The notes below the pieces were generated by a model that was given only the letters and a program-made list of their open reading frames with translations, searched no databases and had not been told where the DNA came from. A stretch of 64,000 nt of DNA from Linyphia triangularis. Its lineage: Eukaryota > Arthropoda > Arachnida > Araneae > Linyphiidae. Shown here in pieces: positions 24,801 through 35,514 of the stretch; positions within the stretch are counted from its first letter, which is position 1, and every line of letters begins with the position of its first letter. Made by a program: the position numbers and the translations under genes. The stretch lies in contig OZ021721.1 in NCBI GenBank assembly GCA_963978545.1, positions 97,947,918 to 98,011,917 on the forward strand. The letters run 5' to 3'.

Positions 24801-27800
24801 GGTTAAACAAAATTTTATGTTTTTGACTGGATTCAGAGAACAATTAGTGGTGGGACTTATTAGAAATGTACATAAATACACTTTATTCAGATGTGAATTA
24901 AAGTAAACAAGTTTCCCAAGCTAAATATATTTTTCCAATTTCTTCGTGTCTATGTAGCTATGTGCCAAACTACATTTAAATCCACTTCTATTCTGCTTTA
25001 GTGCTTCAGACAATCATCACACGAGGTACAATTCATCAAAGTGGGGAGGTAGGGAAAATGTCAAGATAAGAGGATGATACATTTGGCAGACTCTCTATGA
25101 ATTTGGTTATTTATTTCAAAAGTATAGAAATTTTAGAAATTTTTGTTCAGCACGAAATATTAAAGCAAAATAAAAATTTCCAGGAATTTAAGGTGCTATT
25201 TAAATTTTGGATGGAAGTCTAAAACCAGTCTTTCATGACCGATAACATTAATATTGAATTCTTTTTTCTCTCTTGCACAGTCAATCAGTGTAATTGATTT
25301 AACAAGTCTAAACCTTGATAAAAGAAACCCAGGGGATTAAAAAACTGGAAATCAGGCAAATTAAACCATTATCCACTTTTAAAAATGCAAATTATATTGA
25401 TAATTCAGGGGTCAAAGTGACAAAATAAGAATATATAGGATTTTTTAAAAAAAAATATAGGACAATTTAAAACATCAAATAACTGCACACAGTTGCTACT
25501 GAACTTAAAACTTAAACTAGTTATACATTTATAAACTCGTTGCATTGTATTTAAGAGAATAGAAAACACACCTTTAAAAAAAAGAAATCGCCTGATCCTA
25601 AATATGTCATCCGTTATTGCCTCAAAATTCCATCCCTAATTCAAGTTTTATTAATTACATTATTCACAATCTTGAGTTTTTTGCTTCCAGTATCTATGAC
25701 TGCTTGAACTGCTCCAATTTCTTTAAGTATTTTCTTTTTATCACTGTTTGCAGTCTTTTGTTGGTTCAGATTTACCGTTCAGTGTCGTTTGGATTGGCAG
25801 CGAAAAGTGGGAGATTTAGCGCCGAATGTGGCGAACCGGGGACTTGGTTTTTCGAAACCCTAATGACCGTTTGGATTTGACCTCACAACGTATTGACATC
25901 ATTTTCAATTTTGGCGACTTTTATGAGAAAATCGTGGCTAATATTCCGAATCCGGTACGGATTCTGCGCCAAGGTGATTTTCACCAAAAAATGGCAGCCC
26001 GTCACTTTTTTTAAGAGCAAGAGACCTATGGTTGCCTTAATTATGCGCCGTTTGATGTAACCAATTCGTGGCGCAGAATCCGTATCGGATTTGTAATAAA
26101 AAAATCGTCATCCGACATCATACAGTAAATCTTAACCCTTTTGTTTCTTTCATCAATTATTGATTGAGTACTGAAAATGTTCTTTAGTAGCCCTGCAAGC
26201 TAATCACAAGTCGTTTTTCTCGAGGCAGAGTTATGTTGCTGCATATCTCTCTCCGTATTATGACCAATTAATTTACTACGTTGGAGGAGAAAACAAATAA
26301 GAAATTCAAGACCGCGTACTATGAAAAAGTTCACATTTTACAACTCCTGCCGTTCCAGTGGAGTTGAATTGCAGGTTATGCAGCATGTGACGTCACAAGA
26401 GATAAAACGCCGCCGTTACAAATATCGATTTTGTCAGGTGTTTTTCACCTGTCACAGCAAAGAATCCGAAATATAAAAAATGGCAACGAACGGCGCCATT
26501 ATTACGAATTCGAAGAAAATATAGATTGAATCAATATAGGATATATAGGACAATTGTAAAATATAGGACATTTTTGCCAATTTTTAAAAAAATATAGGAT
26601 TTATAGGATGTCTGTGACCCCTGATAATTCAACAATAGGATGAATTATTTAATAGGAAAACATCCATCTGATACTATCTTTTGATCGTTTCTTAGATTTG
26701 TGCATACTATGTACTTGATATTGAATAATAGATTCAAATTGGATACTATAATTGGGAATAAAGCAATACAATTTATGGTTTCAAGTTTTTTTGGGGGGCA
26801 ATAGCCCAATATGCACTATTTTGACTTAAATTACATCCAATAATGTCAACTAACTGGCTGTTTTATATAGTTAAATAACCCAGTAAAAAAATGAGCATAA
26901 TTTTACTAACAAATTAAAATACTTAATGAATAATTTCAAATCTGTACTGTTTTAAAGTAATATTTTCTGTTGCTCCTTTAACTACATCAATAGAGAATTC
27001 AGTCAATAAAATAAATCAGCTAGATATTCATATCTAGAGATTCATATTCAGCATTAAAGTTGAATTAGAACCCCATCATTCCCATTTTCTTGGGAAAGAG
27101 AAATATATCATTACTTCAAGCATAGAGTCAAGTGATTGTACTATCACCACTTCCTTAACCCCCAAGTATATCAATTTTAAGTTAGGCTGTTTGTGTATAT
27201 TGAAAATAAGTTGTAAAATGATCGTACATATTATATATCTTTTAAAAACATTTGCTTCCAAGAATGTTTAAATAGAAAAAGATACAACAGTAAGAAAACT
27301 CTAAAAATCAAGCAATGTAAAAAAAAATTAAGATTTGAGAACTTCTGATATTGTGAGAGGTAATTTTGAAGCAAGGATTAATAAAAAAATTCAAAATACC
27401 TATATCACCCTGGCTTTGAAATTCTTCCAGTTGAAACACACTCTGTGGATAATCTGTTGACAATACAAGTTGACTTGGTAGACTTAAAAATACTTCGTTG
27501 TTTTGACCAGTGGTCGAGCAAGTAGCTCGAACCACATCCAATTCCGTAAGACGACTGCTTCTGTTCTCCAAATGCTGATGAACTTGGGTATAACATATTG
27601 AATTCTAAAAAATAATACATAAAAACTCAAGTATACAGGTTCAGTTGTTTTAATACTTAACATCTTTTCATTTTCAATAAAATTTAGGCAAGAAATTTAA
27701 AATTATCAATATTGAAATGCATTAACTGAAAGCAACTTAAATTCTAGAGCAATTAATTTGAAGTAACTAAATAATTCTTACTGTTTACAAAATAGTTGAA

Positions 27801-29689
27801 AAGATACAAACAGAAAGAAATAACATGCAATTTTGAACTTTTTATGTCCAGTGAAATAGAAGCTGATGTTCGATAAAATTGACTGAATAATGCTTGGTGT
27901 ACAATAGTGCCAGGGGACGCAGTTGAGTTTTCTAAAAATTTAGATAGGAATTTTAGGGATGATTTTAAAAATTTTAGGAACATTTTAGGGATAATTTACA
28001 AACAATTTAGGGGTAAGTCATAAAATTTTAGTGATAATTTAAAAAATGTTAGAGATATTTCTTTTGAAATGGAATAAGCTTCCAACACAAACATATTTTA
28101 TCCAAAGCTTGTTTAAAAGAATTGAACATCAAACTTAAAAAAAAAAAGAAAAAAAAAAAAAGAAAAAAAAAAAAAAGTTGTATGTAATTAAAAATACTAT
28201 TTTGACTAACATGCGAATTTGATTAAATCTACTTTGCTCATCTGGAGGAATATTAGGATTTTTTCTCAGGTTTTGGAGGAATATCAGCAAAGTTTCAGTT
28301 TTTTAAAAAATAATTTAGAAATTATCGAAAAATTTAAGTACAATTTTAGGGAGAAACAAAAATTTAAGGAATTTTAGGGCAAATACAACCCCTGTAGTGC
28401 TGAAACTAGCGACATGCTTATATCATAAGACTCCAATTCCTCAACCTCAAAACAAAAAATGCAACCTCAAACTCTGTGTAGCAATTTATATACATAAAAA
28501 GTTCCCCTCATTGAAAAATGTCTGAGGGCACAGTAGAAGCATAGAAAACCAAAGGTTCTATGCTTAAAGCTCTGCAGACAAGCATATTTTTTATGCATTT
28601 TATTCCTCAATTTGTTTAATTTATAATCGTGCAAAAATTAAAAAAAAATTTTATCATGTTTTTTTTTTATTTTAATAATATCTCATTAGGTATAGTAAAA
28701 ATATTTTGTTAAATATTTATAGGCAGTAAAATAAAAACATGCATGCGAGTTCCAAAATTCATAATGAATAGGAATGAAATTTACATTTATATGCAATTGA
28801 ATTATTTTTTTATGTTCTTATATTAAAAAGAAATCAGATTGTGAACATAAACGCTACTAACATAATCCCAATTCTTCTTGACATTGTTATCATGTGCATA
28901 ATATTTGATGAAAATGTGTAACACCACCTATAAATATTTTACAGTGGTAGATTTTCCAAAATTTTTTTTTTGTGTGCAATTCTAATGAATATGAAGAAAA
29001 CTATTAATAAACAAATCTACATTATTTCAGGCCACACTAGTTTGACCTGAAATCAGGTAGGTCTGCTAACATAAAGAAAATCAAAAAAGTGTCATAACAA
29101 ACAGATGCCAAGAAGAGCATTTAAATAGATAGAAAAAGTTAATCTTTAACAATTCTAAATTTCAAAATCTTATCTGTAATACATACCTCAAAATCGAATG
29201 TCTCTTCTTCAAAAAATGAAATCTTTTTCCAAAAGTGAACTTCAAGTAATTGGTGTACCTGTAAGAATTTTATTTAAATTTCTGTGATAGTTAACTTTTA
29301 AAATAAGAAAATAAAATTATTTCTTTCATATTTATATCGTTGCAGATGGCAATTCAAAATGGCATTAGATTTTCTTTTTGCTTTCGAAACAGAAACCCCT
29401 CAGGAAATGGAAGACCTTCTACTCGGAGGAGTAAAATAAAAATTTATGAGAGGGGCTGGTGTATCTAAATGGCAACCATCTCGATCTTGATGGAATTGTA
29501 AAAAAAGTGTATACATCAACTATCCCTTCTTTGGAAACTTCTCCGTACTCATGAAGACCCTTTAAAAAAAAGTTGACTTCAAATTAAAAGTATCATTAAG
29601 ACACTTCTTTCTCAGTATTTCTTTGTTGATTAATCGATGTACCTTACGATGGCCTTAGAAGACGGTTCAAATGTAATAAATAACGACAT
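21875..29689 (-). CDS. bZIP transcription factor (C/EBP-PAR-like basic region)
   Basis: Spliced CDS, complement of 29648-29689, 29187-29258, 27400-27604, 24457-24779, 21875-22240 (1008 nt, 335 aa). Introns are GT-AG with phases 0, 0, 1, 0 that all match. The C-terminus carries a bZIP: basic region at residues 269-292 (RRKNNIASQRSRKIRKQK, N-N-x-A layout as in C/EBP and PAR proteins), then a zipper with M296, L303, L310, L317 and L324 in exact heptads. Residues about 105-235 are Ser/Asp/Glu-rich (e.g. LDSLTAASESSKKDW, MESNEESLNLSQLIDL), as expected of an activation domain. It should act as a nuclear DNA-binding dimer. The exact subfamily is not assigned. Exons 2-5 are well supported; the 14-codon first exon (MSLFITFEPSSKAI) fits in phase but is the weakest part. 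It converges on ERCC8. Confidence 0.85.
22241..24456. other. bZIP gene last intron
   Basis: Holds the TTAA-flanked foldback element at 23085-23794; the remainder is AT-rich with no supported feature. Confidence 0.5.
23085..23794. mobile_element. TTAA-flanked foldback MITE, copy 1 (piggyBac-type target site)
   Basis: A 710-bp palindromic element with arms of about 300 bp (left end GGCGTCTTCTCACTTTAGAC, right end ending AGTGAGAAGACGCC) and a centre of about 100 bp. TTAA lies directly outside both ends (23081-23084, 23795-23798). It has no coding capacity. A second copy is at 51417-52138. TTAA target choice is the hallmark of piggyBac transposition, and a decayed piggyBac transposase lies at 13790-14232, although I cannot link the two by end sequence. 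Confidence 0.85.
24780..27399. other. bZIP gene intron between exons 3 and 4
   Basis: Contains the hAT-type insertion at 25407-26622. The other sequence is AT-rich without supported features. Confidence 0.45.
25407..26622. mobile_element. hAT-type element with 8-bp duplication GATAATTC
   Basis: Ends AGGGGTCAAAGTGACA and (reverse complement) AGGGGTCACAGACATCC are inverted and followed by ATATAGGA-rich subterminal repeats. GATAATTC is exactly repeated outside both ends (25399-25406 and 26623-26630), the 8-bp duplication typical of hAT. The centre (about 25760-26520) is clearly less AT-rich and has two overlapping open frames of 87 and 62 codons. They show no recognisable transposase motif, so it is either non-autonomous or decayed. 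Confidence 0.8.
27605..29186. other. bZIP gene intron between exons 2 and 3
   Basis: Contains a motif-rich stretch (27930-28390) where AATTTTAGGG-like words recur many times and in which an A/G run (28139-28175) is embedded. This looks like a decayed repeat, possibly bounded near 27910 and 28395, but no end structure is firm. Confidence 0.4.
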
Positions 29690-30059
29690 CTTCTTTAGAT
29701 CAAAACCTGATAACGATTTGCAACTTTTTTTTTAGCTTCCCGTGTTTGTGCTCTCATAAAAAAAATAAAAGGGTCAAAAGACAAATTCTTAATTTTAATA
29801 AAAATTGGTATCTTCCAAAAGTTACCGATAAGGTTGTGCAGTCCCCTACTGCTTTTAATTACCCAATTTTTCAAGAGACGAATAAAAAATGGTCGCGATT
29901 AAAAATGCCAACTTTTTCCGCTAAGTTCCGATGGAATTAACAAGACGAATCTGAAGATTTCCATAACTCAACTTTTGACGACGAGTTATTTTACTTCGCC
30001 GTTTAATTTACCAACGAAAATTGCTAGCAAAATATTTCGTATAAATATCTATATTTACC
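29642..30059 (-). other. Tentative 5' leader intron of the bZIP gene
   Basis: A donor GTGCAG/GTAAATAT lies at 30059/30058 on the minus strand, and a possible acceptor (TTATCAG) at 29707-29708 lies 17 bases before the ATG at 29689. Its polypyrimidine tract is weak, so the leader may instead be unspliced; in that case a short upstream open frame (starting ATGGAAATCTTC) would precede the main start. Confidence 0.35.
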
Positions 30060-30196
30060 TGCACAAAACTGAGAAAGAAATCTTAGATTTGCTCTGATCA
30101 AAACAGTTAGTCAAGAAAATTATTTAAAGAAGACGTTTTCCACCTTCAATCACACGGAGCTTATTAAAGAATTGCACAACGAAGTGCAACGTCAAT

Positions 30197-30260
30197 ATTT
30201 ATACCACAACAAAGAATGATGTCATTTCTGACCAATCAATGAAGAGATACATGACATCAT
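30197..30260 (-). promoter_or_regulatory. Candidate bZIP promoter: two CRE-like sites, CCAAT box, TATA box
   Basis: In minus-strand order: ATGATGTCAT (30260-30251), inverted CCAAT (30236-30232), ATGACATCAT (30225-30216, the reverse complement of the first site) and TATAAAT (30203-30197). Transcription would start near 30170, about 110 bases before the candidate leader donor at 30059. TGATGTCA differs from the CRE TGACGTCA by one base, a kind of site bound by ATF/CREB and C/EBP-ATF dimers. The compact order and spacing support a real core promoter; the factor identities are inference. Confidence 0.6.
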
Positions 30261-30399
30261 GATCCTTAAAATCGCTACAGCTACCGCGAGTCTTTTGGGT
30301 TGTATAAGAATTGTGCAGGAGACGTCATAGTCAACTACTATCTGACACACATTAATTTTGCTGGTTTGTTATTTTTCCTGTTTGGAATTTGTGTTTGTA

Positions 30400-30610
30400 A
30401 ATTATGCTTTCTTTCTGCAAAATTTATAAAAATTGTGGAAAAATGCCAAAATTGATTGGAAAAGTATCCTTTCATAATTTCGATCGAGAAACCAACTTTG
30501 TTCATAAAAAGATTGATTAACGCCAAATTTAAAGCGGAAATCATCAGTTTCAAAAAACACAAGCACGCAAAACTTAATTCAGAGCATTTTGAAAAAAGCT
30601 TGTTTGTTCT
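30400..30610 (+). pseudogene. Possible degenerate THAP-domain fragment
   Basis: Reading across frames gives GKVSFHNFDRE followed by LINAKFKAEI and KHKHAKLNSEHFEKSLF. This resembles the SFHRFP...W..A...LCSEHF...F order of THAP zinc fingers. The cysteine before SEHF is replaced by Asn, the first CxxC pair is not visible and frames change. It is only a suggestion, perhaps from a P-element-like transposon. Confidence 0.3.
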
Positions 30611-30639
30611 TTTCTTAAAAATGCATACAAAGACATAAA

Positions 30640-31535
30640 ATATGATGCTTCGCCTTCGAAAACGTCTTTAATGAAAATGAATTTAGATGGGCAAATGAGT
30701 ATGTATCATTCGAAAACATTTCACTGTTCCGCTCCATTTAATAATCTCTATAAATTCTTCTATACAAATAATTCTTTTTATATCGTTATTTTAGAGTGTT
30801 ATTTTAATAATAATTAACATATATTTTTTGAAAACCATGACATTAATATTGAAATATCACTACCACCCCTGTCTTTTTTCACAAAGTTTGTCTTTCATAT
30901 AGTTCATATACGTAAAATACAGAATCAACTGTTTTCATTACTATCCTTAAACTTAATTAATTATTTTAAATTCTATTCAGTCTTATCATATATTATATTC
31001 CTTGTTAGATGAACTTATATTTTAAACCTGTCAGTTAAAATATTTTTTTTTATCATTTTTTGTGTGTGCGATTGGTAAAATATGATGCAATGTCATTGGT
31101 CATTGCCGTCTATCCTAAAATTCATAAAAATAAATGATAATGACACACTAAAAGGATGGTAATGGCACAATGATTTTTTAAAATATATTTCTATCTATCT
31201 ATATAAGTTCAGATCTATCACAAATATTCATAGTTTATGAATTTCTACACTGATTTATGAACAATAATCTAAAATAATCATAAGGCTAAAGTAAAATAAA
31301 TAAAAAATAGAGTTTAAAAAGTGCAATAATGCTTTAAAAAAATAATAATAAGTAGCTAGTTTTTAATTTTTTAAATCGACGTTTATCTTTTGAGTAATTA
31401 CTTAGAGTGGAATATTTTTTGCGGAAAAACAATGAATAAGCTTAGGGGTGCAAATAGTAAAGACATAAAGGAAAATCCAGAACAATATTAAAAAAAAAGA
31501 GCTAGAGCCAGGGAAAAAGATCGTTATCAAAAGTG

Positions 31536-31576
<41 letters not shown>

Positions 31577-32132
31577 AGTTGAAACCAATAGTAGTAAAAC
31601 CTAAACGACAGTAGCAACAAAAAAAAAAATATCGATGTATAAACAAATAAACTTCTCGAACAAGAAAGAAGTCGGTTACAGAGGGTCTATGAACAAAAAT
31701 TCATTATAATCTAATTATAGTTTAAATAATTTAGGTATAAAAAATCGCTGTATGAAAGTCTTTAGAAATAAAAGGGCCGCAAGCAGAAAAGAATTGTCAT
31801 GGAAAGTGCTTTAGATTAAAGAAAAGTAACTAAGTATAAAAAGTGGCATGATAAGACTCCAAAAAATCAAAAAGAACTTCAAATCAAGAAGAAAAACTAA
31901 AAAGATTTACACAAAATGTCCTACAGCTGTTAACCATTGACTCTTAATTAATCAGGCTTTAATTGTTCGACTAATTTACAACTCAAATCTATGGGAAAGA
32001 ATCAGTGAAAAATTTCGCTTCAATTAAAGTTTTAACAGGTTTAATTTTGAACAAATATGAAATATAAAACTAACAAACGATTTTACTTTTACATTTCAAC
32101 AGACTAGGGATGATTAGGGCTACAGATTATAG
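30640..32132. other. Gene-free AT-rich stretch
   Basis: No gene supported. It contains an A run at 31540-31573 and short A/T tracts only. Confidence 0.5.
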
Positions 32133-32943
32133 ACTAGGGATATGGAACACCGCACAACTTTTAATTACACTATAATATTGGTCATTGCATTAAAATTTGA
32201 TCTGGTGTTATTTACCGTTTTCATATTTTCACTCATTTAAATAAAAATGGCCAGTTTGGTGATATTTTTAGCAATAATTTTTAAATGGGCAAAAAAAAAA
32301 AAAAAAGAAGAAAAAAGAAAAAAAAAAAAAGAAACGCCAAATTGGCATAATTGGCGTTGTTATTCGATAAGCATTACATTATCCTTTCATGTGCGTGAAA
32401 CGGAAAAAAAATTAATCGCTGATGGGCAATGCGCTAGGACACTCGTTTTTCAGCTTCTTATATTTTTTTCAGCTTTTTACTAACATCGCATTTTTAAGCG
32501 AATTTCGGAAGTGGAGACGATTATAACACCTTAAGAGGCATAAACACAGAGATTATAATAAAAATCGTTATAGCCGTTTTTTATAAATTGCTGCTAATAG
32601 TTTTTTTTTTTTTTTTTTTTGTTTTTTTTTTTTTTTTTAAAGAAATTGCTGAAACACATGATTTTTTCATGATTTCAACCTTATGCGCATGCGCAATTTT
32701 GACAAAACCTGAAATGGTAATTCCCATATGGCCCCCACTAACCCGCACAGCAAATTTGTGCGGGTTAATTTGTTCGGGAATTATGCTGACTACGTACACA
32801 CATACACACAGGACGAAATTTTTTCGAGACCACTTTTTTGAAACCCGAGAGTTTCAAAACGTGGGGAAATACAAAAGAAAAAAAAAATTATTGAATGCTA
32901 TACCTTCATTACCCTTTGCAAACATATGTGTAATAGAAAGTAA
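32133..32943 (+). repeat. Dispersed repeat R1, copy 2
   Basis: Diverged copy of 2652-3370 in the same orientation: shared opening CTAGGGATATGGAACACCGC, shared TTCGGGAATTATGCTGAC, shared ending CATTACCCTTTGC. A/G and T runs (32290-32332, 32600-32638) have expanded in this copy. Confidence 0.65.
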
Positions 32944-33210
32944 AAAGAGTCACTCCACGTCAGTTCATCCAGGCCATAACACCCACCCACTCCGATTTTT
33001 ATGAAATGTGGTGAAACCCTTTTCTTGCGGTTATTAAGATCTTATTTTCGAATGTTTCTTCGATATTCCTAAGGGTTGAAATTTTACAGCACTTTAAAAT
33101 TTACGATTTTATCAAACTTAGGATTCCTGAAATTTCCGAAAAAAGAGGCATGTGTGTCAGAGAAATAATTTTTTTTTCTCAGTAACTACTGATTAAGGGA
33201 ATTCAGTATG

Positions 33211-33252
<42 letters not shown>

Positions 33253-33253
33253 T
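33211..33253. repeat. (ATT)n microsatellite
   Basis: About 14 uninterrupted ATT units inside the left arm of the long inverted repeat; the right arm at the matching place lacks them. Confidence 0.95.
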
Positions 33254-33943
33254 TATTTTTTTTTGCATTTTAATGAAACTATGTAAAATTCAGAAAAAAA
33301 GGATATTGTTGCTCCAAGTTAAATACAATTTCACAAAAAATTATTAAATCCTTCTTTCTCGATTTTTTCCTAAAAGACTTTTTTTTTGTAATGAAAAAAA
33401 AAGTCGCATATGGATCCTTCAGGATTCAGTTTTTATGCATGAAAATTATTGCAAAAACGTATATTATCTTTCTGAAAAATAAAATGAATGTGTTTTGGCA
33501 TTGTTATAATAATAATTTTCACTTTAGCTAATCTTTCATGGTGGAAGCAAAGATTTTTTCGACTTTGGTTCCTAAGGTCAGCAGCTCTCTTTCTCCTTCA
33601 CTTGTCTTCAATTGTCTTAATTCTTTTTTTTACGATTGAAGGTTAGTTTATGGCATTTATTTGCACTTAACTCTCTTACATTACATTTGGGATACTCCAT
33701 TTTGAGGATAAAACATACAAGTAGTCAATTTAATAGCGAATAGGCTCTAGCAATCAGAAAAACTCTTTCAGTCTCTTACACTTGACATTTATCAACAAAC
33801 TCGGTGTGTGGTTTGAGTTTCACTGTTTTTTTCATACTCAACAAATGACTCAAGTAAACGCAATAGGTTCTTAGTTTCAGTGGAGGCTCGTGCACTACAG
33901 CCAGTACAGTTGGGCTGCATCTAAATTTATTAGTGCAAAACTA

Positions 33944-34735
33944 AAATTATATATTTTACAATTTTCTAAAATGAAGAAATTATATATTTTACAATTTTCT
34001 AAAATGAAGAAATTATATATTTTACAATTTTCTAAAATGAAGAAATTATATATTTTACAATTTTCTAAATTGAAGAAATTATATATTTTACAATTTTCTA
34101 AAATGAAGAAATTATATATTTTACAATTTTCTAAAATGAAGAAATTATATATTTTACAATTTACTAAAATGAAGAAATTATATATTCTACAATTTTCTAA
34201 AATGAAGAAATTATATATTTTACAATTTTCTAAAATGAAGAAATTATATATTTTACAATTTACTAAAATGAAGAAATTATATATTTTACAATTTTCTAAA
34301 ATGAAGAAATTATATATTTTACAATTTTCTAAAATGAAGAAATTATATATTTTACAATTTTCTAAAATGAAGAAATTATATATTTTACAATTTTCTAAAA
34401 TGAAGAAATTATATATTTTACAATTTTCTAAAATGAAGAAATTATATATTTTACAATTTTCTAAAATGAAGAAATTATATATTTTACAATTTTCTAAAAT
34501 GAAGAAATTATATATTTTACAATTTTCTAAAATGAAGAAATTATATATTTTACAATTTTCTAAAATGAAGAAATTATATATTTTACAATTTTCTAAAATG
34601 AAGAAATTATATATTTTACAATTTTCTAAAATGAAGAAATTATATATTTTACAATTTTCTAAAATGAAGAAATTATATATTTTACAATTTTCTAAAATGA
34701 AGAAATTATATATTTTACAATTTTCTAAAATGAAG
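33944..34735. repeat. 33-bp minisatellite, 24 copies, open on both strands
   Basis: Twenty-four near-identical 33-bp units. On plus they read as repeats of KLYILQFSKMK (ORF 33890-34753) and on minus as repeats of ILENCKIYNFF (ORF 33895-34956). Because 33 is divisible by three and one frame per strand lacks stops, both strands stay open; this does not by itself mean a protein. Copies differ at only a few positions (copy 4 TTG for ATG; copies 7 and 10 TACT for TTCT; copy 8 one T to C), so the expansion is recent. No signal peptide or promoter supports coding. Confidence 0.9.
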
Positions 34736-34739
34736 ATCC

Positions 34740-35500
34740 AATTTCTAGGGTAAGGGTAGAAAAATCCGATAAATAACAAACTTGTTGTCTCAATATTCAA
34801 TATCAACCCCAACTGGGGATCTTCCTCCAAACATTTGCCAATTGTCCCTGAAACGCGTTTCGGCTGTGACATTGCCCTGCGTTGCCATGTTAACGGATGG
34901 AACCTAACAGATCCTTTCCCCCACGTAATGTGTAACGAGACACTGACAGTGAGCACTTTTATAGCTTCGGCTGACCTTGAGAATTCGATGAACTAATTGG
35001 TCGAAAATTAGCGTTGGTAGGGAAAAGTAAGAGCCAACTTTTTTTTTTTTTTAATTATTTTCGAAACTTGGAAGAAATAAAATTTTACTCGTAGGTATTT
35101 TTGTATCATCGTATTTCTCTGTACTAAATACTGCCTATGCCGTGAAATCTAGTTGGTTCATAAAAAAATCGTTAAAGTATATTTTTTACTATTTTTACTA
35201 TTTTTTCTCTTTAACAGGGTTGCGCTTTCAAAAATATATACCATGAATTTTGCTCAAAGAATAGTTAGATTGCCTAATTATTAATTAACATTTCTAAAAT
35301 ATTAATAAATTTGATAAAAATCTAGTTTTACACCCTCCTGCAAATATTCCTGGCAACGTCCATGAAGATTGAAGACTTTGAGTTCATGAATGATTGTGGA
35401 AAGTGTGTGGTGGAGGAGGGAAATCGCCTGTTTCCGGCTCAACTAGTATTTTCGATCACGGCCGCCACTGCCTAGTTTTAAAATAAACAACCTACTTATA
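34740..35500. other. Unassigned sequence after the minisatellite
   Basis: 34760-34990 is richer in C and G than its neighbours and supplies the non-repeat N-terminal 80 codons of the minus-strand frame that runs into the minisatellite. I recognise no domain in it. Confidence 0.35.
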
Positions 35501-35514
35501 GATCCCCTTATAAG

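Noticed and set aside
24780..24843. ATG at 24843 as the start of the acidic bZIP exon
   Set aside because: A TTATTTATAG acceptor at 24780-24781 and matching phase with 27400-27604 show that this part is intron.
33895..34956. 353-codon minus-strand frame as a real protein gene
   Set aside because: Most of it is the 33-bp minisatellite read without stops; no domain, signal peptide, splice or promoter evidence.
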